Shown here piece by piece: positions 1 through 8,470 of a stretch of 8,470 nt of DNA. Numbering within the stretch: the stretch's first letter is position 1; every line of letters starts with the position of its first letter. The notes below the pieces were generated by a model. The model did not search any database. It saw nothing but the letters and a program-made list of their open reading frames with translations, and was not told the origin of the DNA. This stretch comes from Phycisphaerales bacterium (GTDB taxonomy: Bacteria > Planctomycetota > Phycisphaerae > Phycisphaerales > UBA1924): the NCBI GenBank assembly GCA_003511945.1, contig DOJA01000011.1, positions 1 to 8,470 on the forward strand, given 5' to 3'. The position numbers and the translations under genes are program-made.

Positions 1-6
1 CCCTGC

Positions 7-36
7 CCCCTCCCACCCCCCGGGGGGAGGGGGAGG
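7..36 (-). terminator. C/G-rich imperfect palindrome downstream of the epimerase gene, possible terminator
   Basis: C6 at 16-21 abuts G6 at 22-27. The stem extends outward through an A/A mismatch (15/28), CCC/GGG (12-14/29-31) and further C/G pairs, giving a near-continuous pyrimidine/purine hairpin. It starts 5 bases beyond the stop codon of the minus-strand gene, where a terminator would be expected. No T-run follows it in that direction before the window edge, so a canonical Rho-independent terminator is not shown. It could also be a GC-rich intergenic palindrome of unknown role. Confidence 0.35.
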
Positions 37-41
37 AACTG

Positions 42-1229
42 TCACCCCTTGGCGGCTTTCCATGCTTCCAGCACGGCCTTCTCAGGTGACGCGGCGATGC
101 GGTCGTGGAGGCGCTTCTGGCGCTCGGGGGGCAGCGACTTGAACCACGCCAGCGTGTCGCGGCAGATGTCGGCGGTGGGACGGAACGACAGGCCCGCCTT
201 CCGGGCGCGGTCGTTCTTCCATGTGTGGAAGCCGGCGAACTCGCCCTCGGGCGGGAGCCAGATGGGCAGTGAGCCGGGGGGAGCGCCGTGCTCGGCGAGG
301 AACTTCGCGTCCACCCAGACGAGTTCGGGCTTGTTGGAGGAGGCGTCGACGCAGGCCTGGAGGACATCGCCCCAGCGGGCGCGGGTTTCCGGGCCGCAGG
401 CGTTGAAGAGGCCGGTGGTGGTGTCCTCGACGATCCGGACGAGCCAGGCGCCGAGGTCTCGGACATCGATGAAACGGAGGGGGTCGTCGGGGGAGCCGGG
501 GGCGAGCATGGTGCCGCCCATGTCGGCGCGGACGGGCCAGTGGGTGAAGCGGTCGGTGGGGTCGCCGGGGCCGACGATGTAGCCGGGGCGGACATTGGCG
601 ACGCGCCCGGGCATGGCGGCCTCGGCGGCCTCCTCGCAGAGGGCTTTGAGCCCGCCGTAGTTCTTCATCTCTTCGCCCATGGTCTCGACGGTGGGGTCGT
701 CGAGGCGGGCGACGGGGGCGGACTCGTCGTTGTTGGGGGTCAGGGTGTCGGCGTAGGCGGAGATGCTGGAGATGTAGACATAGTGCTTCACGCTGGGGGC
801 GAGGAGCGTGGCCGAGGCGCGGACCATGCGGGGGTAGTAGCCGGAGTTGTCGATGACGGCGTCGAAGGACTTGCCCTCGAGCTGGGTGAGCCCCTTGGGG
901 CTGGTGGGGTCCTCGTCGACGCTGTGCTTGAGCGGGTCGCGGTTGCCGAAGAGGCGGGTGACGCGCTCTTCGCCCTTGAAGTCCTTGCCGGTGCGCTTTT
1001 CCGTGCGTCCGCGGTTGAAGAGGGTGAGCGTGTGGCCTCGGGCGAGGGCGGCGTCGACGGTCGCCGGCCCGAGGAAGCCGGTCCCGCCGAGGATGAGGAT
1101 GTGCAGGGGCTTGGCGGCCTGCCCCTGCGCGGCGCGGGCGAGCGCGCGGGCGGAGATGCCGCCCCCGAGGGAGACGGCGGCGCCCGCCGCGATGGACTGT
1201 TGGATGAACTTGCGCCGGGTGGTTGTCAC
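42..1229 (-). CDS. Tat-exported NAD(P)-dependent epimerase/dehydratase (extended SDR family)
   Basis: This gene encodes 395 residues of an atypical or extended short-chain dehydrogenase/reductase, probably acting on a sugar or related small molecule in the periplasm; the substrate is unknown. The N-terminus has a twin-arginine motif (TTRRKFIQQS, residues 3-12), a hydrophobic Ala/Gly stretch to about residue 30, and a likely cleavage site near ARAAQGQA. The mature part opens with the nucleotide-binding loop GGTGFLG (48-54) after a beta strand. It continues with the strand VYISS (151-155) and a YxxxK catalytic pair, Tyr191 and Lys195. The later segments RPGYIVGPGDPTDR and FIDVRDLG are typical of epimerases. 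The GTG start at 1229 is chosen because GGAGG (plus-strand 1236-1240) lies 6 bases upstream and the Tat motif follows directly. The open frame runs much further upstream, but that extension is Arg/His/Pro-rich noise antisense to the transporter. The gene is divergent from the transporter. Tat export would allow folding with bound cofactor before secretion. The family is clear; the precise function is not. Confidence 0.88.
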   Translation of the reverse strand: MTTTRRKFIQQSIAAGAAVSLGGGISARALARAAQGQAAKPLHILILGGTGFLGPATVDAALARGHTLTLFNRGRTEKRTGKDFKGEERVTRLFGNRDPLKHSVDEDPTSPKGLTQLEGKSFDAVIDNSGYYPRMVRASATLLAPSVKHYVYISSISAYADTLTPNNDESAPVARLDDPTVETMGEEMKNYGGLKALCEEAAEAAMPGRVANVRPGYIVGPGDPTDRFTHWPVRADMGGTMLAPGSPDDPLRFIDVRDLGAWLVRIVEDTTTGLFNACGPETRARWGDVLQACVDASSNKPELVWVDAKFLAEHGAPPGSLPIWLPPEGEFAGFHTWKNDRARKAGLSFRPTADICRDTLAWFKSLPPERQKRLHDRIAASPEKAVLEAWKAAKG

Positions 1230-1367
1230 GCCTTGCCTCCGTGGGGAATCGGCCGCCGGAAACCGCGGGGTGATAGCGCCCGGAGCGCGCGCGGTTGCAG
1301 GGGGGATACCGGGGCGGGGCATCCGCGCGGGGGTTGAGCGGTAGCACCGCCCGGCGCGGCGGCCGAG
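1230..1367. promoter_or_regulatory. Divergent intergenic region between epimerase and transporter
   Basis: These 138 bases must carry the start signals for both divergent genes. The epimerase ribosome-binding site (GGAGG on the minus strand, 1236-1240) is clear. A small perfect hairpin, GCGGT-AGC-ACCGC, lies at 1338-1350, about 18 bases before the transporter start, and could affect its translation or bind a regulator. I cannot identify convincing -35/-10 boxes on either strand; the region is very GC-rich. Confidence 0.4.
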
Positions 1368-2732
1368 GTGGAGTGCCAAAGGGTGCGGGGAGAGAACGGA
1401 CGCAAAGAGCCGGTCGAGGGCGCGCCGGGGGGGTGGCTGGGGCGCGTGGCGCTGGTGCGCCCGGGCGAGGGGGCGGCGCTGGTGTGGTCGGCGTCGTGGG
1501 TCTTCCTGCTGATGGCGTCGTACTTCATTCTGCGTCCGGTCCGTGAGTCGTTCGGGGTGGAGCGCGGGGCGGACGACCTGCCGGCGCTCATCACGGCGAC
1601 GCTGGTGGTGATGACGCTGAGCCAGCCGGTGTTCGGGTGGGTGGTGTCGCGCCTGCCGCGCCGGCGGTTCATCCCGCTGGTCTACCGCTTCTTCGGGCTG
1701 AACCTGCTGGCGTTCTTCGCGCTGTTCCATGCGCTGCCCGACGGGGCGGCGCGCCTGTGGCTGGGGTACGGGTTCTATGTGTGGCTGAGCGTGTTCAACC
1801 TGTTCGTGGTGTCGGTGTTCTGGGGGTTCATGGCGGATGTGTGGACGCCCGAGCAGGGGCGCCGGCTGTTCGGGTTCATCGGCGTGGGGGCGACGCTGGG
1901 GGTGATCGCGGGGTCGTGGTTCACCAGCGCCCTCGCGGACGACATCGGGCGGGTGAACCTGATGCTGGTGTCGCTGGTGCTGCTGGAGGCGTCGGTGTGG
2001 GCGATGGTCGGGGCGGCGCGCCGGTTCGGCGTGCGCGCGGAGCGCGGCGCGAAGCCGGACCTGAGCCCGGGCGCGATGGACGGGCTGCGCCAGGTGTTCG
2101 CGTCGCCCTACCTGCTGGCGATCAGCGCGTACATGCTGTGCTTCACGGTGTGCTCGACATTCCTCTACCTGAAGGTGGGCGAGGTGGTCAGCGCGGAGAT
2201 CACCGACCGAAACGCCCGGGTGGCGTACTACGCCGACCTGCGGCTGTGGGAGAATGTGCTCACGCTGCTGACGCAGGTGTTCCTCACGGCGCGGATCATC
2301 CGGGCGGTGGGCGTGGGGCCGGCGCTGACGGCGGTGCCGCTGGTGACGATCGCGGGGTTCTTCGTGCTGGGGCGGGCCGAGGCGTGGGGTCTGCCGATGC
2401 TGAGCACGGTGTTCGTGTTCAGCGTGGCGCGGGGGTGGACGAACTACGCGGTGAGCAAGCCCTCGAAGGAGATGCTCTTCTCGATCGTGTCGCGCGACGA
2501 GAAGTACAAGGCCAAGCCCTTCATCGACACCTTCGTCTACCGCGGGGGCGACGCGCTGGGGGCGTGGGCCCCCAGGTGGCTGGCCAGCGCGGGCGTGGCG
2601 CTGTGGGGCGGGGCGGCGGCGGTCGGCGCGATCGGCCTGGGGCTGGGGCTGGCGCTGGGGTTGATGCGCGAGCGGCGGGGGCGGACGGTGGCTGATGGCG
2701 GGAGTGCCCCATCGGAGCCCCTCGGTGTGTGA
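1368..2732 (+). CDS. MFS transporter of the Npt1/Npt2 (ATP/ADP translocase-like) family
   Basis: This encodes 454 residues of a multi-pass inner-membrane protein with roughly 10-12 hydrophobic segments between about residues 35 and 440. Family hallmarks are FILRPVRESFGV (53-64) followed by the DDLPALITAT segment, FNLFVVSVFWGFMADVW (143-159) followed by EQGRRLFGF, and near the C-terminus SRDEKYKAKPFIDTFVYRGGDALG. These match the MFS branch related to nucleotide exchangers (TLC/Npt1-like). Free-living bacterial members are widespread, and their substrates are mostly unproven, so ATP/ADP exchange should not be assumed. The GTG at 1368 is the longest start. A second in-frame GTG at 1383 has the better-placed Shine-Dalgarno-like GGTGGAG (1367-1373, 9-base spacing), so the true protein may be 449 residues. 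The first ~35 residues are polar and poorly conserved in character. The gene is divergent from the epimerase and followed by a palindrome, so it is likely a single-gene unit. Confidence 0.85.
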   Translation: MECQRVRGENGRKEPVEGAPGGWLGRVALVRPGEGAALVWSASWVFLLMASYFILRPVRESFGVERGADDLPALITATLVVMTLSQPVFGWVVSRLPRRRFIPLVYRFFGLNLLAFFALFHALPDGAARLWLGYGFYVWLSVFNLFVVSVFWGFMADVWTPEQGRRLFGFIGVGATLGVIAGSWFTSALADDIGRVNLMLVSLVLLEASVWAMVGAARRFGVRAERGAKPDLSPGAMDGLRQVFASPYLLAISAYMLCFTVCSTFLYLKVGEVVSAEITDRNARVAYYADLRLWENVLTLLTQVFLTARIIRAVGVGPALTAVPLVTIAGFFVLGRAEAWGLPMLSTVFVFSVARGWTNYAVSKPSKEMLFSIVSRDEKYKAKPFIDTFVYRGGDALGAWAPRWLASAGVALWGGAAAVGAIGLGLGLALGLMRERRGRTVADGGSAPSEPLGV

Positions 2733-2751
2733 TGCAGACGGGCTCTGAAGA

Positions 2752-2770
2752 GACGGGCGGGCCGCCCGTC
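2752..2770. repeat. Perfect 9-bp palindrome after the transporter gene, possible terminator or dispersed repeat
   Basis: GACGGGCGG (2752-2760) and its exact reverse complement CCGCCCGTC (2762-2770) are separated by one G. It lies 19 bases after the transporter stop and about 150 bases before aconitase. The stem is strong, but CCACCAG rather than a T-run follows, so intrinsic termination is uncertain. The remaining part of the 188-base spacer shows only the aconitase ribosome-binding site. Confidence 0.5.
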
Positions 2771-2908
2771 CCACCAGATGGAAAAGGCCCTTCTGCGCGC
2801 GGCCTCGGTTGATGCAGGCCCGCGCATCCCTATCCTTGCGCTCACCGGCGCGGGCGCGTCCCGCGGCGTGCGAACACAAGCCGAACTTCATGCACTCCGG
2901 ACGATCCG

Positions 2909-2914
2909 AAGGAG
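2909..2914 (+). promoter_or_regulatory. Ribosome-binding site for aconitase (decides the GTG start)
   Basis: AAGGAG lies 6 bases upstream of the GTG at 2921. It supports that start, although no ATG begins the protein. Confidence 0.75.
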
Positions 2915-2920
2915 CCCGCC

Positions 2921-5815
<2,895 letters not shown>

Positions 5816-5864
5816 TCGGAGCACGGGCTTGCATCGGGTCCGCAAGGCGAAGAGGTGACCACGC

Positions 5865-7214
5865 ATGCACGCCCTCCGGGACGCTCACCTGCACCTGGAT
5901 CAGCACGGCGAGGAGCTCTCGTGCGTGGACCTGAGCGCCTGCCGCTCGAAGGCGGAGTGCCTGGAGGCGCTGGCGCGCGGGGCGGAGCGGCTGGCGCCCG
6001 GAGAGTGGCTGAAGGCGAGCGGGGCGCGGGTCGAGGCGTGGGGCGGGCAGGGCTGGCCGACAGCGCACGAAGTCGAGGCGGCGTCCGGCGGACGCGCGAC
6101 GGTCGTGCGATCGTTCGATCATCACGCGCTGGTGGCGTCGGCCTCGGCCCTGGCGGCGGCGCGGATCGATGGGGGGACTCCGGACCCGACGGGAGGGATC
6201 ATCGAGCGCGGGGCGGGTGGTGCTCCGACGGGGCTGCTGCTGGAGCGCGCGTGCGGGCTCGTCTTCGCGGCGATGCCCCGCGCGAGCGATGAGCGGTACC
6301 GCGGGTGGATCGTGGCGGCGCTGGACGATCTGGAACGGCGCGGGTTCGTCGAGGTGCACGACATGCTGTCGGACGCGCGGCTGGCGCGGGTGCTGCTGGA
6401 GCTGGAGCGCCAGGGGCGGCTGCGGCTTCAGGTGCGCCTGTTCGCGCTGGAAAATGAGTTCCTGGCGCTGGCCTCGGAGGCGGACGGGTGGGAGACCGAC
6501 CTCGTGCGCCTGGGCGGGCTGAAGATCTTCACCGACGGCACGCTCAACTCGCGCACGGCGCACATGCTGACGCCCTACCGCCATCCCCTCCCCGGACGCC
6601 CGTTCGGGACGGCGCTGATGTCGGGGGAGGAGATCGAGCGCTCGGTGCGCCTGGCGGACGGGGCGGGGTACCCGATCGCGGCGCACGCCATCGGGGACGC
6701 GGCGGTTCGCTCCGTGCTGGACGCGATCGAGCGCGCCGGGCCAACCACCTTCGGCCAGCGCGTCGAGCACGCGGAGTTCGTCGACGACGCGGACATCCCC
6801 CGCTTTGCGGCGCTCGGCGTGGTCGCGTCCCTGCAGCCGTGCCACCTGCTGACCGATGTGGAGGCGATCGAACGCCTGATGGCCCACCGCGGGGAGCGGG
6901 CGTTCCCGCTGCGCGATCTGGTCGAGAGCGCCGAGAAGATCTATGAGGCCTGCGGCGCCGAGCTGACGCTCCATCGCGCGCCGGCCATCGGCGGCTTCGC
7001 GAGCCACGAGGTCGGCACGATCCGCATGGGAAAGAATCCGAAGACCTCCGTGCTCAACGCGTGGAACCAGGCGCACGAGGTGAAGAATCTGTATGTCGTC
7101 GACGGCAGCTGCTTCACGACCTTTCCCGAGAAGAATCCCACGCTGACCATTGCGGCCCTGGCGGTCCGCTGCGCGCGGCATATCGCGGCGCAGCGAAAGA
7201 AAGGCGCGCTGTAG
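5865..7214 (+). CDS. Chimeric ORF: YtcJ-like amidohydrolase (truncated) joined in frame to a GMC oxidoreductase C-terminus
   Basis: This 449-codon ORF starts at an ATG with GAGG (5852-5855) 9 bases upstream. Residues 1 to about 350 are a metal-dependent amidohydrolase of the family-3/YtcJ type. It has the HxH metal motif at His8/His10 (RDAHLHL), GGLKIFTDGTLNSRTAHM with Lys220 and Asp224, AAHAIGD with His274, and RVEHAEF with His302, followed by SLQPCHLLTDVEAIERL and RAFPLRDL. The usual N-terminal beta-sandwich is absent, since the protein opens at the HxH strand. The segment with the final metal-binding Asp (normally a GSDxP motif just after RAFPLRDL) and the C-terminal sandwich are missing. 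From about residue 353 the sequence is instead a GMC oxidoreductase tail (see the separate entry). The hydrolase is therefore unlikely to be active as written. The first part follows aconitase by 49 bases and may belong to its transcript. An assembly chimera is more likely than a true bifunctional protein. Confidence 0.7.
   Translation: MHALRDAHLHLDQHGEELSCVDLSACRSKAECLEALARGAERLAPGEWLKASGARVEAWGGQGWPTAHEVEAASGGRATVVRSFDHHALVASASALAAARIDGGTPDPTGGIIERGAGGAPTGLLLERACGLVFAAMPRASDERYRGWIVAALDDLERRGFVEVHDMLSDARLARVLLELERQGRLRLQVRLFALENEFLALASEADGWETDLVRLGGLKIFTDGTLNSRTAHMLTPYRHPLPGRPFGTALMSGEEIERSVRLADGAGYPIAAHAIGDAAVRSVLDAIERAGPTTFGQRVEHAEFVDDADIPRFAALGVVASLQPCHLLTDVEAIERLMAHRGERAFPLRDLVESAEKIYEACGAELTLHRAPAIGGFASHEVGTIRMGKNPKTSVLNAWNQAHEVKNLYVVDGSCFTTFPEKNPTLTIAALAVRCARHIAAQRKKGAL
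6915..6945. other. Junction between amidohydrolase and GMC oxidoreductase sequence
   Basis: Homology type changes between RAFPLRDL (amidohydrolase, ending near 6922) and AEKIYEACGAE (GMC-like, beginning near 6930). The join is in frame. I see no insertion-sequence end, target duplication or tRNA at this point. The exact breakpoint cannot be set from one sequence. Confidence 0.65.
6930..7214 (+). pseudogene. 3' fragment of a GMC-family FAD-dependent oxidoreductase
   Basis: About 95 codons match the C-terminal substrate-binding part of glucose-methanol-choline oxidoreductases, which oxidise alcohol or sugar hydroxyls using FAD. Recognisable are SHEVGTIRMG (His381 of the fused ORF), NPKTSVLNAWNQAHEVKN, LYVVDGSCF and KNPTLTIAALA (Asn424). 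The His and Asn are 43 residues apart, as for the GMC active-site pair (choline oxidase His466/Asn510). The N-terminal FAD-binding Rossmann domain and most of the protein (families usually exceed 500 residues) are absent in this window. This is a fragment by itself, complete only at its TAG stop. In its true genome it probably lies upstream of the TonB-dependent receptor. Confidence 0.75.
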
Positions 7215-7276
7215 CGACGACGCAGCGAGGGCGCGCCTGCCTGAGGCACCAGTTTTCCTTCAATCGACAAAGAAAA

Positions 7277-7304
7277 TGCGAAGGCGCTTTCCCGCGGCTT
7301 CGCA
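7277..7304 (+). repeat. Hairpin between the GMC tail and the TonB-dependent receptor
   Basis: TGCGAAG (7277-7283) is exactly complementary to CTTCGCA (7298-7304), with a 14-base interior that can partly pair (GCG/CGC). It lies 62 bases after the GMC stop and 66 before the receptor start. No T-run follows, so it could be a weak terminator or a leader structure. A second small stem, TGCC-TGA-GGCA (7238-7248), is followed by a short T-rich stretch (7253-7260) and is another weak terminator candidate. Confidence 0.35.
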
Positions 7305-7356
7305 CTCCGGCAAACACCAACATGCGTGTGGAGCAGTCGAGGCCATGCGCCGAATC

Positions 7357-7365
7357 AGAGGAGGA
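7357..7365 (+). promoter_or_regulatory. Strong ribosome-binding site of the TonB-dependent receptor
   Basis: AGAGGAGGA contains a full GGAGG (7360-7364), 6 bases before the ATG at 7371, and fixes that start. Confidence 0.8.
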
Positions 7366-7370
7366 CCGAC

Positions 7371-8470
7371 ATGCTGCGATCCATCACGCAGACGCTCCGG
7401 CGGTGCGCACCGCTGATCTTGGTTCTATGTACTCTCTCGATCCTGGCTGCGGGACAGGGCCTGACCGGCCAGATCTCGGGAACGATCACCGATCAGAACG
7501 GCGCGGCCGTGGCGAAGGCCCGGGTCGAGGTCGTCAATCAGGAGACGGGATTGCGCCGCGAAGTCGAGGCCGATTCGGACGGCCTGTTCGTCGCGACGCA
7601 ACTGCTGCCGGGCACCTATGCCATCTATGTGACGGCGAACGGATTCCGGAAATACGAGCAGACGAACATCGTGCTGACGGCGAATGAACGCGTCACGCTG
7701 CGCAAGGTGAACCTCGAAGTCGGCGACGTGTCGCAGACGGTGACCGTGACGGCGGAGGCCGCCCGCGTGCAGACCGAGAGCGGCGAGCGGGCCGGCCTGA
7801 TCGACGAGCAGCAGATCCAGAGCATCGCGCTCAAGGGGCGCGATTACATGGGGCTGGTCAAGCTGCTGCCCGGCGTCGTCGACACGGCCAACCGGGAAGC
7901 GCCCGGCTGGAACAATCTGGTGGGCGTCTCGATCAACGGCTCGCGCGGCGGGACGATCAACCTGACGCTCGACGGCGTCTCGTCGCTCGACACGGGCTCG
8001 CAGCTGGGCCCCTATCTCGCGCCCGGCCTCGACGCCATCGGCGAAGTCAAGGTGCTGCTGACCAACTATCAGGCCGAATACGGGCGCAGCTCGGGCGGCA
8101 CGATCAACGTGGTCATCAAGAACGGCACGCGCGATTTCCACGGCGGCGGGTTCTATTTCAAGCGCCACGAACAGTTCAACGCGAACGAGTTCTTCAACAA
8201 CCTGCGCAACCAGGCCAAGCCGCGCTATCGATTCAATTACTGGGGCGGCAACATCGGCGGCCCCGTGCTGATTCCGGGCACGAACTTCAACAAGAACCGC
8301 GACAAGCTCTTCTTCTTCTGGTCGCAGGAGTATCTGCCGCGCCTCTATCCGACGCGGCAGGGCAACATCACCTATCCGACGGCGCTCGAACGGGCGGGCG
8401 ACTTTTCGCAGAGCTTCGACACGAACGGCCGCCTGATCCCGGTGCGCGATCCGCAGAAGACGGGCGCCTG
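7371..8470 (+). CDS. Oar-like TonB-dependent receptor, N-terminal part (runs off the window)
   Basis: The frame is open from ATG 7371 to the window end (366 full codons). It encodes an outer-membrane receptor or transporter that would take up a large ligand with energy from TonB-ExbBD; the ligand is unknown. A signal peptide is visible (LRRC, then a hydrophobic stretch at about 13-27, cleavage near LAAGQ). Residues ~34-115 form a carboxypeptidase-regulatory-like beta-sandwich (GQISGTITDQNGAAVAKARV, LLPGTYAIYVTANGF). Next come the linker VTVTAEAARVQTESGE and the plug domain, with SINGSRGGTINLTLDGV from about 187 and EYGRSSGGTINVVIKNGT from about 236. The first barrel strands follow (GGFYFKRHEQFNANEFFNN, RFNYWGGNIGGPVLIPG, KLFFFWSQEY). 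This architecture is typical of the large Oar-like receptor sets of Acidobacteriota, normally about 1,000-1,200 residues, so only about a third is here. The base composition is less GC-rich than the left of the window, with more TAT, GAA and AAC codons. Confidence 0.92.
   Translation, partial: MLRSITQTLRRCAPLILVLCTLSILAAGQGLTGQISGTITDQNGAAVAKARVEVVNQETGLRREVEADSDGLFVATQLLPGTYAIYVTANGFRKYEQTNIVLTANERVTLRKVNLEVGDVSQTVTVTAEAARVQTESGERAGLIDEQQIQSIALKGRDYMGLVKLLPGVVDTANREAPGWNNLVGVSINGSRGGTINLTLDGVSSLDTGSQLGPYLAPGLDAIGEVKVLLTNYQAEYGRSSGGTINVVIKNGTRDFHGGGFYFKRHEQFNANEFFNNLRNQAKPRYRFNYWGGNIGGPVLIPGTNFNKNRDKLFFFWSQEYLPRLYPTRQGNITYPTALERAGDFSQSFDTNGRLIPVRDPQKTGA

Noticed and set aside
2821..2880. Possible promoter for aconitase (TATCCT near 2830)
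   Set aside because: No matching -35 box at proper spacing; a single six-base match in this context is not evidence.
42..2891. A 949-codon open frame on the minus strand extending the epimerase far upstream
   Set aside because: The upstream 550 residues are dominated by Arg, His, Pro and Gln and lie antisense to a clear transporter gene. The GTG at 1229 has a good ribosome-binding site and begins a Tat signal. High G+C makes stop-free antisense frames common.
5865..7214. A new bifunctional hydrolase-oxidoreductase enzyme
   Set aside because: Each half lacks essential parts (the final metal-binding Asp region; the FAD-binding domain), and the genomic character changes at the join. A chimera explains this better.
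7425..8168. A 247-codon minus-strand frame opposite the TonB-dependent receptor
   Set aside because: The plus strand encodes continuous, recognisable receptor domains with a strong ribosome-binding site; the minus frame has none.

Overview
The window has two parts that look taxonomically different. Positions 1 to about 6,930 have the character of a very GC-rich Planctomycetota genome, most like Phycisphaerae: long G/C runs, GTG starts, a Tat-exported NAD(P) epimerase, an Npt1/Npt2-type MFS protein, and an AcnA aconitase with low-complexity linkers. From about 6,930 to the end it resembles Acidobacteriota: the tail of a GMC oxidoreductase, then an Oar-like TonB-dependent receptor with an N-terminal carboxypeptidase-regulatory-like domain. 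The taxonomic reading is inference from protein character. Hand counts of single 60-base lines support a shift: about 67-77 % G+C in lines sampled at 3841, 6181 and 6841, against about 52-62 % at 7021, 7081, 7261, 8101 and 8161.

Layout: (1) a C/G palindrome at the left edge; (2) a minus-strand Tat-signal extended-SDR epimerase/dehydratase (42-1229); (3) a 138-bp divergent intergenic region; (4) a plus-strand multi-pass transporter of the nucleotide-exchange-like MFS family (1368-2732); (5) a 188-bp spacer with a perfect 9-bp palindrome; (6) aconitate hydratase A (2921-5815), with all Fe-S cysteines but with a (GGAT)3 repeat and a C11G15 tract encoding PPPPGGGGG in its linkers; (7) an ORF at 5865-7214 whose first ~350 residues are a YtcJ-like amidohydrolase and whose last ~95 residues are the C-terminus of a GMC oxidoreductase; (8) a 156-bp spacer with a hairpin; (9) the first 366 codons of an Oar-like TonB-dependent receptor running off the right edge.

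The genes do not form an obvious pathway. Aconitase is a TCA-cycle housekeeping enzyme, and the epimerase and transporter are divergently transcribed with unknown substrates. The amidohydrolase follows aconitase by 49 bp and may be co-transcribed with it. The most important observation is the join inside the 5865-7214 ORF: both halves are incomplete, each lacks essential parts, and the flanking DNA changes character there. An assembly chimera is the simplest explanation, with a real recombination junction as the alternative. Genes left and right of it should not be read as neighbours. I found no RNA genes, CRISPR array, insertion sequence or convincing new multi-gene system.
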